Assembly (NCBI GenBank): GCA_964400875.1
Contig: CAYNWK010000192.1
Coordinates: forward strand, 1 to 7,852
Direction: 5' to 3'
DNA length: 7,852 nt
Origin: CAYNWK01 sp964400875
Lineage (GTDB): Bacteria; Chloroflexota; Anaerolineae; Anaerolineales; UBA4823
The notes beneath the pieces were generated by a model. That model saw only the letters and a list, made by a program, of their open reading frames with translations, made no database searches and was not told where the DNA came from. Positions 1 to 6,574 of the stretch are shown here, one piece after another; positions within the stretch are counted from its first letter, which is position 1, and each line of letters begins with the position of its first letter. The translations under genes were made by a program, and so were the position numbers.

Positions 1-75
1 GGTTTTCCCTGCTTGAAGCAGCCTGTTATTCAACTTGAAATGGCCAAAGTCCAGTCAGGTGAGGGTTTCGCAGAT
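1..75. other. Downstream non-coding region, no gene supported
   Basis: These bases follow the stop codon of the small HhH gene. The only structure seen is a short inverted repeat CTGCTTGAAGCAG at 9-21. On the minus strand it is followed by GGGAAAACC rather than a T-tract, so it does not look like a terminator for the HhH gene. No convincing start of another gene is visible. Confidence 0.5.
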
Positions 76-462
76 TTACCGTCGCAAGGCGCGCGCCTGG
101 TCTGGCCAGTCAGACGGATCAGCCATGTAGAGGCCGGCCTCTTCGAGCAGGGCGCTGAGGCGCGCCACCGGAGCAGCCGCTAACTGAGCGTAGGTGCGGA
201 TGCCGTGCTCGTTGAGCAGGGTGTTGAGCTTCGGCCCGATGCCGGAGATACGGGTAAGGTCGTCAGAGGCCGGGAGGGCAGCCGCGCCGGTCTTCACCGA
301 AGCGGTTGTTTGCTTATGTCCAGTGGCGGGCTCATTTTGGCGACCGACCAGCCACCACAGCACGGCTACGGGGACGGCCATGACGAAGCCGAGCAAAAAC
401 CAGACAGGACGGTTGCTGCTGCCTTCGGCGTGGAAGATCGGATTCGGAGGGGGTAGGATCAT
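76..462 (-). CDS. Small membrane-anchored helix-hairpin-helix domain protein
   Basis: This 128-residue protein has three visible parts: a short N-terminal segment, one membrane helix (WFLLGFVMAVPVAVLWWLVG, 21-40), and after a flexible Ala/Thr linker a C-terminal helix-hairpin-helix-like domain at about 68-127. The domain shows DLTRISGIGPKLNTLLNEHG (68-87), then IRTYAQLA, and ends with DPSDWPDQARAL. The order GIGPK, GIxTYxQLA and WPxQA is characteristic of small domains annotated as COG3743-like or flap-endonuclease-like helix-3-turn-helix, also found fused to ribosomal protein L21 or to membrane proteins. HhH domains often bind DNA without sequence specificity, but no nuclease catalytic site is visible here, so function is open. 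With the N terminus probably outside or in the membrane, the domain would face the cytoplasm. It lies 65 bp after the glycosyltransferase stop with its own good ribosome-binding site. Confidence 0.82.
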   Translation of the reverse strand: MILPPPNPIFHAEGSSNRPVWFLLGFVMAVPVAVLWWLVGRQNEPATGHKQTTASVKTGAAALPASDDLTRISGIGPKLNTLLNEHGIRTYAQLAAAPVARLSALLEEAGLYMADPSDWPDQARALRR

Positions 463-476
463 GAAAGGTTCCTTTC
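463..476 (-). promoter_or_regulatory. Ribosome-binding site inside an inverted repeat
   Basis: The minus strand reads GAAAGGAACCTTTC directly before the ATG at 462. AAGGA, about 7 nt from the start codon, is a good Shine-Dalgarno and decides this start. The same bases form an inverted repeat that could fold as a 5-bp stem with a GAAC loop and partly mask the site. Any regulatory effect is speculative. Confidence 0.5.
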
Positions 477-527
477 TAGAAGATAGGGCAATTCTCGTAA
501 GACTGCGGGCTTGTAATTACATAGGAG

Positions 528-2507
528 CTATCCGCCAAAGTAGCCGCTCTTGATCAAACTGGTGAGCACGAAATAGATATCGACCAGCAGGAAGATGGTA
601 AACACGGAACTGGCGAGCGAGGCACGCCGGAACCGGCCCCAGGGGGGCGGCACCCCTTCATGCGACTTGCCAGGCCCGGTGAGATGGTGAATGGCGACCT
701 GGGCAGCGAATAGAAACGGGATGATCAGCGTGAAGGTAAAACGGGGGCCATCGCTGATCGGTTTGTACCAGGCGTACAGCAGCAGATACAAGGAGAAATA
801 TAACACGCCGAAGAGCACGAGCGGGAGGTGTTCGCCGAGCAAATCCCGGAACCGTCTGAAATCTAGGGCGAAAAAGGCAACCAGGAAAGAGGACAATAAA
901 ACAGGATAGTTGAAGATGCCGTATTGGTCGCGGAGGACTGAAAATTGGAAGGCAAGGCCGTCCCCCAGGCGTGCGAGGACCTGGAGCGGGGTGTGCTCGC
1001 GGAAGTATTTGGCGGGACCCGGGATCTCGTCGGGTGGAAGATCGGGCCAGCCAACCCTGTCCCCGTGGGCGCGAGTCCCGGCTTTCGCCTGCTCCCAGGA
1101 GTCGTACCACATGTAAAAGGTCGAGTTGACGTTGTAAAAATAGCGCCCGAAGACCTGCTTGCTCTCGAGGATGTAGGGGAAAACGACCCCCAGGAAGGCG
1201 ACCCCGACCAGCCCCGCGCCGGCTACGTTAACCAGAATCGATCGCTTGAAGCTTCTTAACCAGACAGCCGGTCCGGGAGAGTGGAGACGCGCCAGGAAAG
1301 GTTTGAGTAGGGCTACCCCCACGAAGAGGATCAAGCCGGGAAGGACGGAGGCCTTGGTGATGTGGGCCAATCCCAAGGCAGCGCCCGTCAGGATAGCCAA
1401 CATCACACCGGGCCTTCCCAACAGAAGGGCCATCAAGACAAAGCAAAAAAAGTTGAGGGTGTAAAATAGCAGCTCCGATTGGAAATAAGCGGATTTGAAA
1501 ATAAAAATAGAGAACGCGGCGATAAGGGTGAGGTTCACTGCGTCGTGAAGAGGCAGGAACCTTTTAAAGACCATGAACAATCCGCCCAGACAGACCAGGG
1601 ACAGGAGGATGTTGAGGTGCTTGCCCTGCTGGAAGAATGCCTCGGAGCTCATGGCGGGTTTATAAAAGGCTGCCTGGAGGAAGGGGTAGACGGGCATGCG
1701 GTTCCGATCTCCCGTGTATCGGAAACCAGATTCATAGACATCTCGAGCAAAGTTAAGGAAAGCGCCCTGGTCGTCGCGGGAGAGGACCGTGTTAACGGTT
1801 CTCGCATGGTACGAGGCTGCCTGGACGTATAAATAAGCCAGCACACCAAAAAGACAGACCACTGCCAGCCAGCCCAGCACAGGGCTGGTGATCGCCCGCG
1901 GTCGGAGGGAAAAGAGGAGGAAAACGATCAGGCCAATCCCCAGGCTGATCAGGGGCAGGAGGGTGAAGAAGGCCGGTAATAGGATATCAGGCAGGAAGGG
2001 GAGCTGAATGAGCAGTGCGGCGAAGGGGGCGAGTATCGATGCGATCCAGGTGAGGCGCTTCTCTCGAGGGGCGGAGGCGAAAAACAGCACCAGGAGGTGG
2101 GCGTTGATGGCCATGGCGTAAAAGACGATCGGAGCCAGGCGCAAATAGACCGCGCCGAAACGATCTCCCAGGCGGGTGAAAGCCCAAGAGTAGGCGAAAT
2201 AAACGCCGAGAACCAGCACGAAGCAGAACAGGGTCAGCAGGAGGACAGGCGCCCGGTCGCGCCGGTTTATCGCGTGGAACAAGGCGATAATTTTCGCCTC
2301 ACCCGGAAGGTAGCCCAGGGTTACCAGCTCCCCCCAACCCAGCAGGCCTGTCGGCAGCAGGATAACGGCAGCCAGAGCCAGACGTTCAAGTGAGAAGCCG
2401 AGCAGCCAGGCGTTTTTGGCGTCCGAGGGGATGGCGAGCAGAAAGAGCAGAGATAAAAGGCCTTCCAGTGCGGTGAAAAGGAAGAAATGTTGGATTTTTC
2501 CACGCAT
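528..2507 (-). CDS. Polytopic GT-C type glycosyltransferase-like membrane protein (PMT/ArnT-like)
   Basis: This 659-residue protein has about a dozen or more hydrophobic segments. The best family landmark follows the helix at about 210-230: SRDDQGAFLNFARDVYESG (243-261), with an acidic DDQ motif, then DRNRMPVYPFLQAAFY (267-282). A DQ-type acid loop followed by NRMPxYP matches the first extracytoplasmic catalytic loop of GT-C enzymes related to protein O-mannosyltransferases and ArnT, which use lipid-linked sugar donors. GLAHITKASVLPGL (379-392) fits the later family helix. About 200 residues with five or six predicted membrane segments precede the catalytic loop, whereas usual members have one helix there. 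The acceptor and sugar are unknown, but envelope glycan or protein glycosylation is the likely area. The ATG was chosen because it opens the hydrophobic N terminus (MRGKIQHFFLF); no strong ribosome-binding site supports it. It could be co-transcribed with the small gene downstream. Confidence 0.8.
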   Translation of the reverse strand: MRGKIQHFFLFTALEGLLSLLFLLAIPSDAKNAWLLGFSLERLALAAVILLPTGLLGWGELVTLGYLPGEAKIIALFHAINRRDRAPVLLLTLFCFVLVLGVYFAYSWAFTRLGDRFGAVYLRLAPIVFYAMAINAHLLVLFFASAPREKRLTWIASILAPFAALLIQLPFLPDILLPAFFTLLPLISLGIGLIVFLLFSLRPRAITSPVLGWLAVVCLFGVLAYLYVQAASYHARTVNTVLSRDDQGAFLNFARDVYESGFRYTGDRNRMPVYPFLQAAFYKPAMSSEAFFQQGKHLNILLSLVCLGGLFMVFKRFLPLHDAVNLTLIAAFSIFIFKSAYFQSELLFYTLNFFCFVLMALLLGRPGVMLAILTGAALGLAHITKASVLPGLILFVGVALLKPFLARLHSPGPAVWLRSFKRSILVNVAGAGLVGVAFLGVVFPYILESKQVFGRYFYNVNSTFYMWYDSWEQAKAGTRAHGDRVGWPDLPPDEIPGPAKYFREHTPLQVLARLGDGLAFQFSVLRDQYGIFNYPVLLSSFLVAFFALDFRRFRDLLGEHLPLVLFGVLYFSLYLLLYAWYKPISDGPRFTFTLIIPFLFAAQVAIHHLTGPGKSHEGVPPPWGRFRRASLASSVFTIFLLVDIYFVLTSLIKSGYFGG

Positions 2508-2596
2508 GTAGATATTTTAAGGGGATAGGCGGGAGATAGCGATAGGAGATCGTACCTCAGATTGGGGGGAGGGATGGGGATGTGAATGACGCGGAG
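2508..2596 (-). promoter_or_regulatory. Leader region of the glycosyltransferase gene; possible leaderless start
   Basis: No Shine-Dalgarno-like sequence is seen in the 20 nt before the ATG at 2507. Instead a -10-like TAAAAT lies at 2519-2514, 6 nt upstream of the start codon, which would put transcription initiation at or next to the ATG. No good -35 hexamer is seen at the expected spacing. The motif CTATC occurs three times at irregular spacing between 2524 and 2545. Evidence is weak. Confidence 0.25.
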
Positions 2597-2638
2597 AAAA
2601 ATCAAACGCGCGGATCGTCGCGTCCACAAATTTGTGGA
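2597..2638 (-). terminator. Possible weak terminator with perfect palindrome after the transport operon
   Basis: This lies in the gap after the fusion gene. Reading the minus strand, a perfect 16-bp palindrome TCCACAAATTTGTGGA (2638-2623) is followed by CGCGACGATCCGCGCG (2622-2607), which can form a short 4-bp GC stem, and then by TTTGATTTTT (2606-2597). The T-rich tract directly after a GC stem suggests a weak intrinsic terminator. The stem is short and the tract is interrupted, so readthrough into the glycosyltransferase gene is quite possible. The palindrome itself could instead be a dimeric regulator site. Confidence 0.35.
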
Positions 2639-2662
2639 GGCCCTTTAGGATTGATGGTGGAA

Positions 2663-5600
2663 TTATTCGGGGTAGTCGATATACAGCTTGACCAGTTCGT
2701 CATCGAAGGAGATCAGGTAGGCGAATTTCTCTTCATTCAAGTAGGCAAAGGAAAAATTCGGTATGTCCTCCAGGGTGATCTCCCAGATGGGCTCTGAGCT
2801 GCCAGCTGACCACATGGTGCAAGCCAACGTCTGCGTACTTGAATCTTGATCGCACTGCATGCGCCGCGATTTTTCCAGATCGCTGTAAGTCAACTCCGAG
2901 GATCGGGAGAAAGCCTCGGTTTGCGTGCCAAGTACTTCTCCATCCAAGGATAACCAGACGAGCGTGTTGTCCTGGTATGACCAGATGATGTCGTTGGCAT
3001 CCACGAAGACGAATGGCGTGTTTCGCGAGACCCAGCTGGTTTCCGAGGTGATGGTAAGTGCATTCCTGGTGAGCTCGAACCCGAACAGGTTTGAGCCCGA
3101 GCTGAAATAGGTGCGGCCGTCCATACCGACGACGATGCGATCCACCTCTGCGGGGAATTCAACGGGGAGCAGCTCTCCGGTTTGTGCGTCTAATACGTTG
3201 TCCTGCAAGAAGACGAAATCGCCATCCGGGCCTAGCTGAGGCGTGTTGTAGAAGTCGGTCGTGGTCGCCTTGGTAACCCACAATCCCTCGCCGTCCGGCG
3301 AAACAGCCTGCACATAGCCTCTGCTGAAAGAGGTCGGCACGTAATAAATCGTCCCATCCGGCGCGATCGCGGGAGGAGCAGCGGTGTGTTCGGCAGCTTC
3401 AGATTGAAAATGCCATAAGAAACCGGTGTTCTCAAAAACCGTAATGCCGGCGCTGACGTCCAAGACGACCAGCCGCCCCAAGGGATCAATGAACGGCTGG
3501 TACTGCGGGCGGTTTTCCAGGGTAAATTCCCACAGCCGGTCGCCCATATGGTTCATGGCAGAAACCAGCAAATTTTCATCGATGGTGACGATGGTCCCAT
3601 CGGAAAGGATGCTGGGGGTGAGGGTCTGCTCGAAATCACGCGAATCCTGGATACGGTAGAGCGGTGGGTCCAACGAGAGCGTGTTGCGCAGCTCTCCATC
3701 CGGCCTGACGATATACAACGTGTCGGCTGGCTGGTTCAACACGTAGACCCCGGTATCCGAAATTTGCATCGAAAAGCGGTCGATGGGTTCGGGGTACTGA
3801 TAACGCCAAACGACCCCGGACTCGCCGGGCGCGCCCGTGTTGGATGCCTCCTCCGGCTGAGCATCGCCGGCTTGCTCCTGACTGAGGTTGGCCTCAACCG
3901 CATACAATGCGCCTCCGGCGGTGGTAAGGTACAGACGTTGATCCAGCCAGAAACCGCCCTGAACTTCTCCGGGGCTGCCCAGATCGATCTCCCAACGAGG
4001 CTGATCAGCACCCGGGAAAATCACCGCGCACTTCACGTATTCCGGTTGGAATGAACGGCCGCCGCATTCAAACCCGTCCATGTAGGGCTGCATGGAGAGC
4101 ATCTGCCCGGAGCTGACTTCAAAGGCGGCAGATCCCAGGAACTTGTCATCCATGGTAACCCAGACGGTATTGCTGTTTCCCCCTGGGGAGGTATACATCA
4201 TCCAGGCGGTGCCTCCCGGCAGAACGCCAACTTGACGGGGCGCGGTAGACTGGCTGAGCTCCGAGTGATCCCATTCAGCGACCTCGACTACATCGAGCCT
4301 CCCGCCGTTCAGCTCCCAACGGATGATATTGTTCCCGGAAACCAGGTAATTGAAGCCGTCCTCGCCGGGGAAAAAGCGCAGAACGTTGAGATCCGTCTCG
4401 GGCTGGATGATCTGCCCGGTCTGGGCGTCGATGAGCACGTTCTTTAAGAACACATAGTCGCCATCAACACCGATTGCGACCTGTTCATAAAGGGCAGACG
4501 TGGTGCCATCGCTGGACCATAAGCCCTCGCCATCTTCGGTCACCGCCTGGACGAAACCTCGTCCGCCGGTTGTAACCGTGTAGTAAATCACGTCGTCCGG
4601 GCTAACCACAGGACCAGCGGAGGTCATCGGGGCGGCTTCGGATTGGAAGCGCCAGAGCAGCTCACCATCCGGCGAGACCTTGAACAGAGCTGCGTCCGGA
4701 TCGGTGATATACAGGTTGCCCCCATCATCGACCGCCGGCGTCCCGCGCGCCCCGGAGGGCAGTTGGAGCTGCCAGAGCACTTCGCCCGCCGGATCAAGGG
4801 CGTACAGGAGTCCGTTTTCTGCGACTGCGTAGATTGCACTTCCATCGGGTGAATGTGCCGGACCGCTCAGAAAACCGCCTGATTCGACGTTGAATTCCCA
4901 AACCACCTGCGGGTTATAAGTAACCCGAGGTGTGTTGGTGGCTCCCGGGGATTCGGTTTCAGATCCGGGTGTAGCTGCACCAGCAGCCGGAACGCCGCCT
5001 TCCAGGCTGGCTTGCCCCGACGGTTCGGGCCGACTGGCGATCCAGGACTGCAGGCGAGGCCAGAGCAGAGCTGCCGCGCCGACCAGGAGCACGACGATTA
5101 ACAAGCTGGTGAGGGCTGTCCGCACGGCTGGCTTATCCAGGACGCCGGAGACAGGATGCCAAACGTTTTGGTCCAACCAAAAGCCGGCTTTCTCGCTTAT
5201 CCGGGCGATTACACCGCGGCGTCTCACGATAGTGAGATCCATATTGTGGCGCAAGCCTTCGCCGGTCAGATTGAAGCCGAGGACGGTCAGAAATACGGTC
5301 GATCCGACGGCGACCATACCCCAGGGCTGCGTCAGCGTGGCCCAAGAAGTAGCCAACATCTGTCCTAATTCAGGCTGCCCGCTGACCCGCTGGGCGACAA
5401 AATCGCCGACCTCGATCCAGACATCACCGCCGATGTAATAACCGAGGAAACCAAGCCCGGCGGTCGTCATCAGAGTGCTGCTCATCTCAAAGGCAAAGAG
5501 CATCAACGACATGGGCAGGATCTGACGAAGGATGTGGCCGATCAGGATCTGGCGATTGGAAGCGCCCAGAGCTTGAGCGGCTTCCACGTAAGCCTGGCTT

Positions 5601-6574
5601 TTGATGATGCGAGTCTGTTCACGCACCTGTTGGGCGGTTTCCACCCACCCAGTAAGGGATAGACCGATGATGAAGGCCCAGATGCCCCATTCGACGCCGA
5701 CGACGGCGATGGCGCCCAGGGCGACCAGCAACACCGGGATGGACAGCACGCCTTCGATCAGGTTGTTCATGGCGCGGGCCAGCCAGTTGGAAGACCAGCC
5801 GGCGATCAAGCCGTTGATCATGCCAAGCAGCAGACGCACGACGGCGACGATCAGCACCATGATCATCGTTGGACGAATGCCAATAAGCAGCCGGCTGAAG
5901 ATGTCGCGCCCGAACTGATCCGAACCCAATGGAAAGCCCGGGGTCAGGAAGGCGAACGGCGGGATGTCCCAACCATCTCCAACACGGATGATGAGGTTTT
6001 CTTCAAGCGGATCGCGCGGAGCCAGGGACGGACCGGCGATGGACAGAAAGGCGATCACAACCAAAATAAACAAGCCGAGGTAAAGCGGCCAGTTCCACCG
6101 CCGCCGGGGTCTGGCGCTTTCCAGATCGGCGTCGGCCTCCGATTCAATCCCAGGGACCGGAAGCGGTTCGGCACGCGGGGCTGCCGGGATCCTGGGAGCG
6201 ACAGGCGTACCTGCGGCGTCGCCCTGATCCACCTGACGTGAGAATCGTTCATCTCGAGACGATTCGACCGTTTCCCGCGTGAAAGGCTCAACTCTGCCCC
6301 CCATCTTGGCTAGGCGTTCATCGAGCGTAGGTCTTTCGAGGACCTGCAAACTCCTGCGGGCAGATTGGTTTTCCGGATTGATCTTAACCACCTGCTTCAG
6401 GCAGTAGATGGTCTTATCCTTATCGTCAACCACTTTAGCAAGCAGCCACCAGGCTTGTTCGTTCCCAGGGCTGAGTTTGATCAGGTTGGCGAGGATCAGC
6501 TGCGCGGCGGAGCGATCGCCATCGTCGATCGCTTCTTGAGCTTTGTCGATCAGATGCCGGTAATTATCAGACAT
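2663..6574 (-). CDS. TPR-DppC-type ABC permease-double PQQ-like beta-propeller fusion protein
   Basis: This 1303-residue protein joins modules normally found apart. Residues 1-80 are TPR-like helices (INPENQSAR at 65-73). Residues 81-155 are a charged, Pro-rich linker. Residues 160-440 are a full DppC/OppC permease: helix 1 at 162-180, the family signature PLGSDQFGRDIFSRLLIGIR at 215-234, and the ATPase-coupling loop YVEAAQALGASNRQILIGHI at 329-348. An extra membrane helix lies at about 486-505 and a Pro/Ser/Thr-rich linker at 510-550. Residues 556-1303 are beta-propeller repeats with recurring blade ends such as SPDGELLW, TEDGEGLW and SPDGEGLW. DppC has six helices with both ends inside, so the seventh should place the propeller outside the cytoplasm; this topology is inferred. 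All four propeller cysteines occur as two matched pairs. The ATG overlaps the upstream permease stop by 8 bp and has GAGG 8 nt upstream. No Met occurs between residues 445 and 650, which argues against two fused gene calls. The substrate and the role of the propeller are unknown. Confidence 0.92.
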   Translation of the reverse strand: MSDNYRHLIDKAQEAIDDGDRSAAQLILANLIKLSPGNEQAWWLLAKVVDDKDKTIYCLKQVVKINPENQSARRSLQVLERPTLDERLAKMGGRVEPFTRETVESSRDERFSRQVDQGDAAGTPVAPRIPAAPRAEPLPVPGIESEADADLESARPRRRWNWPLYLGLFILVVIAFLSIAGPSLAPRDPLEENLIIRVGDGWDIPPFAFLTPGFPLGSDQFGRDIFSRLLIGIRPTMIMVLIVAVVRLLLGMINGLIAGWSSNWLARAMNNLIEGVLSIPVLLVALGAIAVVGVEWGIWAFIIGLSLTGWVETAQQVREQTRIIKSQAYVEAAQALGASNRQILIGHILRQILPMSLMLFAFEMSSTLMTTAGLGFLGYYIGGDVWIEVGDFVAQRVSGQPELGQMLATSWATLTQPWGMVAVGSTVFLTVLGFNLTGEGLRHNMDLTIVRRRGVIARISEKAGFWLDQNVWHPVSGVLDKPAVRTALTSLLIVVLLVGAAALLWPRLQSWIASRPEPSGQASLEGGVPAAGAATPGSETESPGATNTPRVTYNPQVVWEFNVESGGFLSGPAHSPDGSAIYAVAENGLLYALDPAGEVLWQLQLPSGARGTPAVDDGGNLYITDPDAALFKVSPDGELLWRFQSEAAPMTSAGPVVSPDDVIYYTVTTGGRGFVQAVTEDGEGLWSSDGTTSALYEQVAIGVDGDYVFLKNVLIDAQTGQIIQPETDLNVLRFFPGEDGFNYLVSGNNIIRWELNGGRLDVVEVAEWDHSELSQSTAPRQVGVLPGGTAWMMYTSPGGNSNTVWVTMDDKFLGSAAFEVSSGQMLSMQPYMDGFECGGRSFQPEYVKCAVIFPGADQPRWEIDLGSPGEVQGGFWLDQRLYLTTAGGALYAVEANLSQEQAGDAQPEEASNTGAPGESGVVWRYQYPEPIDRFSMQISDTGVYVLNQPADTLYIVRPDGELRNTLSLDPPLYRIQDSRDFEQTLTPSILSDGTIVTIDENLLVSAMNHMGDRLWEFTLENRPQYQPFIDPLGRLVVLDVSAGITVFENTGFLWHFQSEAAEHTAAPPAIAPDGTIYYVPTSFSRGYVQAVSPDGEGLWVTKATTTDFYNTPQLGPDGDFVFLQDNVLDAQTGELLPVEFPAEVDRIVVGMDGRTYFSSGSNLFGFELTRNALTITSETSWVSRNTPFVFVDANDIIWSYQDNTLVWLSLDGEVLGTQTEAFSRSSELTYSDLEKSRRMQCDQDSSTQTLACTMWSAGSSEPIWEITLEDIPNFSFAYLNEEKFAYLISFDDELVKLYIDYPE
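3155..3412 (-). repeat. Propeller repeat unit B (residues 1055-1140 of the fusion protein)
   Basis: This is the partner of unit A, offset by about 413 residues. It shows FQSEAA, then IYYVPTSFSRGYVQAV, SPDGEGLW, and DGDFVFLQDNVLDAQTGE. The similarity continues weakly toward the C terminus, through VWVTMDDKFLG in the first half and VWLSLDGEVLG in the second, to a matching cysteine pair in each half. The propeller part is therefore probably two related propellers of roughly 340 and 380 residues. Confidence 0.85.
4397..4651 (-). repeat. Propeller repeat unit A (residues 642-726 of the fusion protein)
   Basis: This segment begins with FQSEAA, passes through YYTVTTGGRGFVQAV and EDGEGLW, and ends with DGDYVFLKNVLIDAQTGQ. 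It aligns almost without gaps to the segment encoded at 3155-3412. The similarity is strong in protein but degraded in DNA, so it reflects an old duplication within the propeller rather than a recent tandem copy. Confidence 0.85.
6567..6574 (-). other. 8-bp stop/start overlap between the two permease genes
   Basis: On the minus strand the bases read ATGTCTGA: the ATG of the fusion gene and the TGA of the DppB-like gene share 8 bases in different frames. Such overlaps usually indicate translational coupling and matched production of the two subunits, as expected for a heterodimeric permease. Confidence 0.9.

Noticed and set aside
9..21. Inverted repeat CTGCTTGAAGCAG as a terminator for the HhH gene
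   Set aside because: It has almost no loop and no T-tract on the minus strand after the stem.
512..521. 10-bp palindrome TGTAATTACA near the glycosyltransferase stop as an operator
   Set aside because: It is short and AT-rich, and a palindrome of this size is likely by chance; no promoter elements are placed around it.
194..553. 119-residue open frame on the plus strand crossing the HhH gene and the intergenic gap
   Set aside because: It overlaps the well-supported HhH gene on the other strand, shows no recognisable domain, and is continuous only by chance.
658..1110. 150-residue open frame on the minus strand inside the glycosyltransferase gene
   Set aside because: It is an alternative frame of the same strand, rich in Arg and Pro, without membrane helices or motifs.
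3548..4054. 168-residue open frame on the plus strand
   Set aside because: It lies entirely antisense to the propeller coding region, shows no recognisable motif, and has a composition expected from the reverse of the real gene.
2666..4909. A true PQQ-dependent dehydrogenase
   Set aside because: The repeats resemble PQQ-like propeller blades, but I see no alcohol/glucose dehydrogenase active-site signature and no adjacent-cysteine motif; the neighbours point to transport.
4932..5438. 168-residue open frame on the plus strand
   Set aside because: It is antisense to the permease/linker part of the fusion gene; its Ala/Pro/Arg/Thr-rich content looks like a shadow, with no domain signature.
2663..6574. 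The 1303-residue gene might be two genes joined by an assembly or sequencing error
   Set aside because: The frame is open throughout. A membrane helix and a natural Pro/Ser/Thr linker join the two parts, and there is no Met between residues 445 and 650 to start a separate propeller gene.
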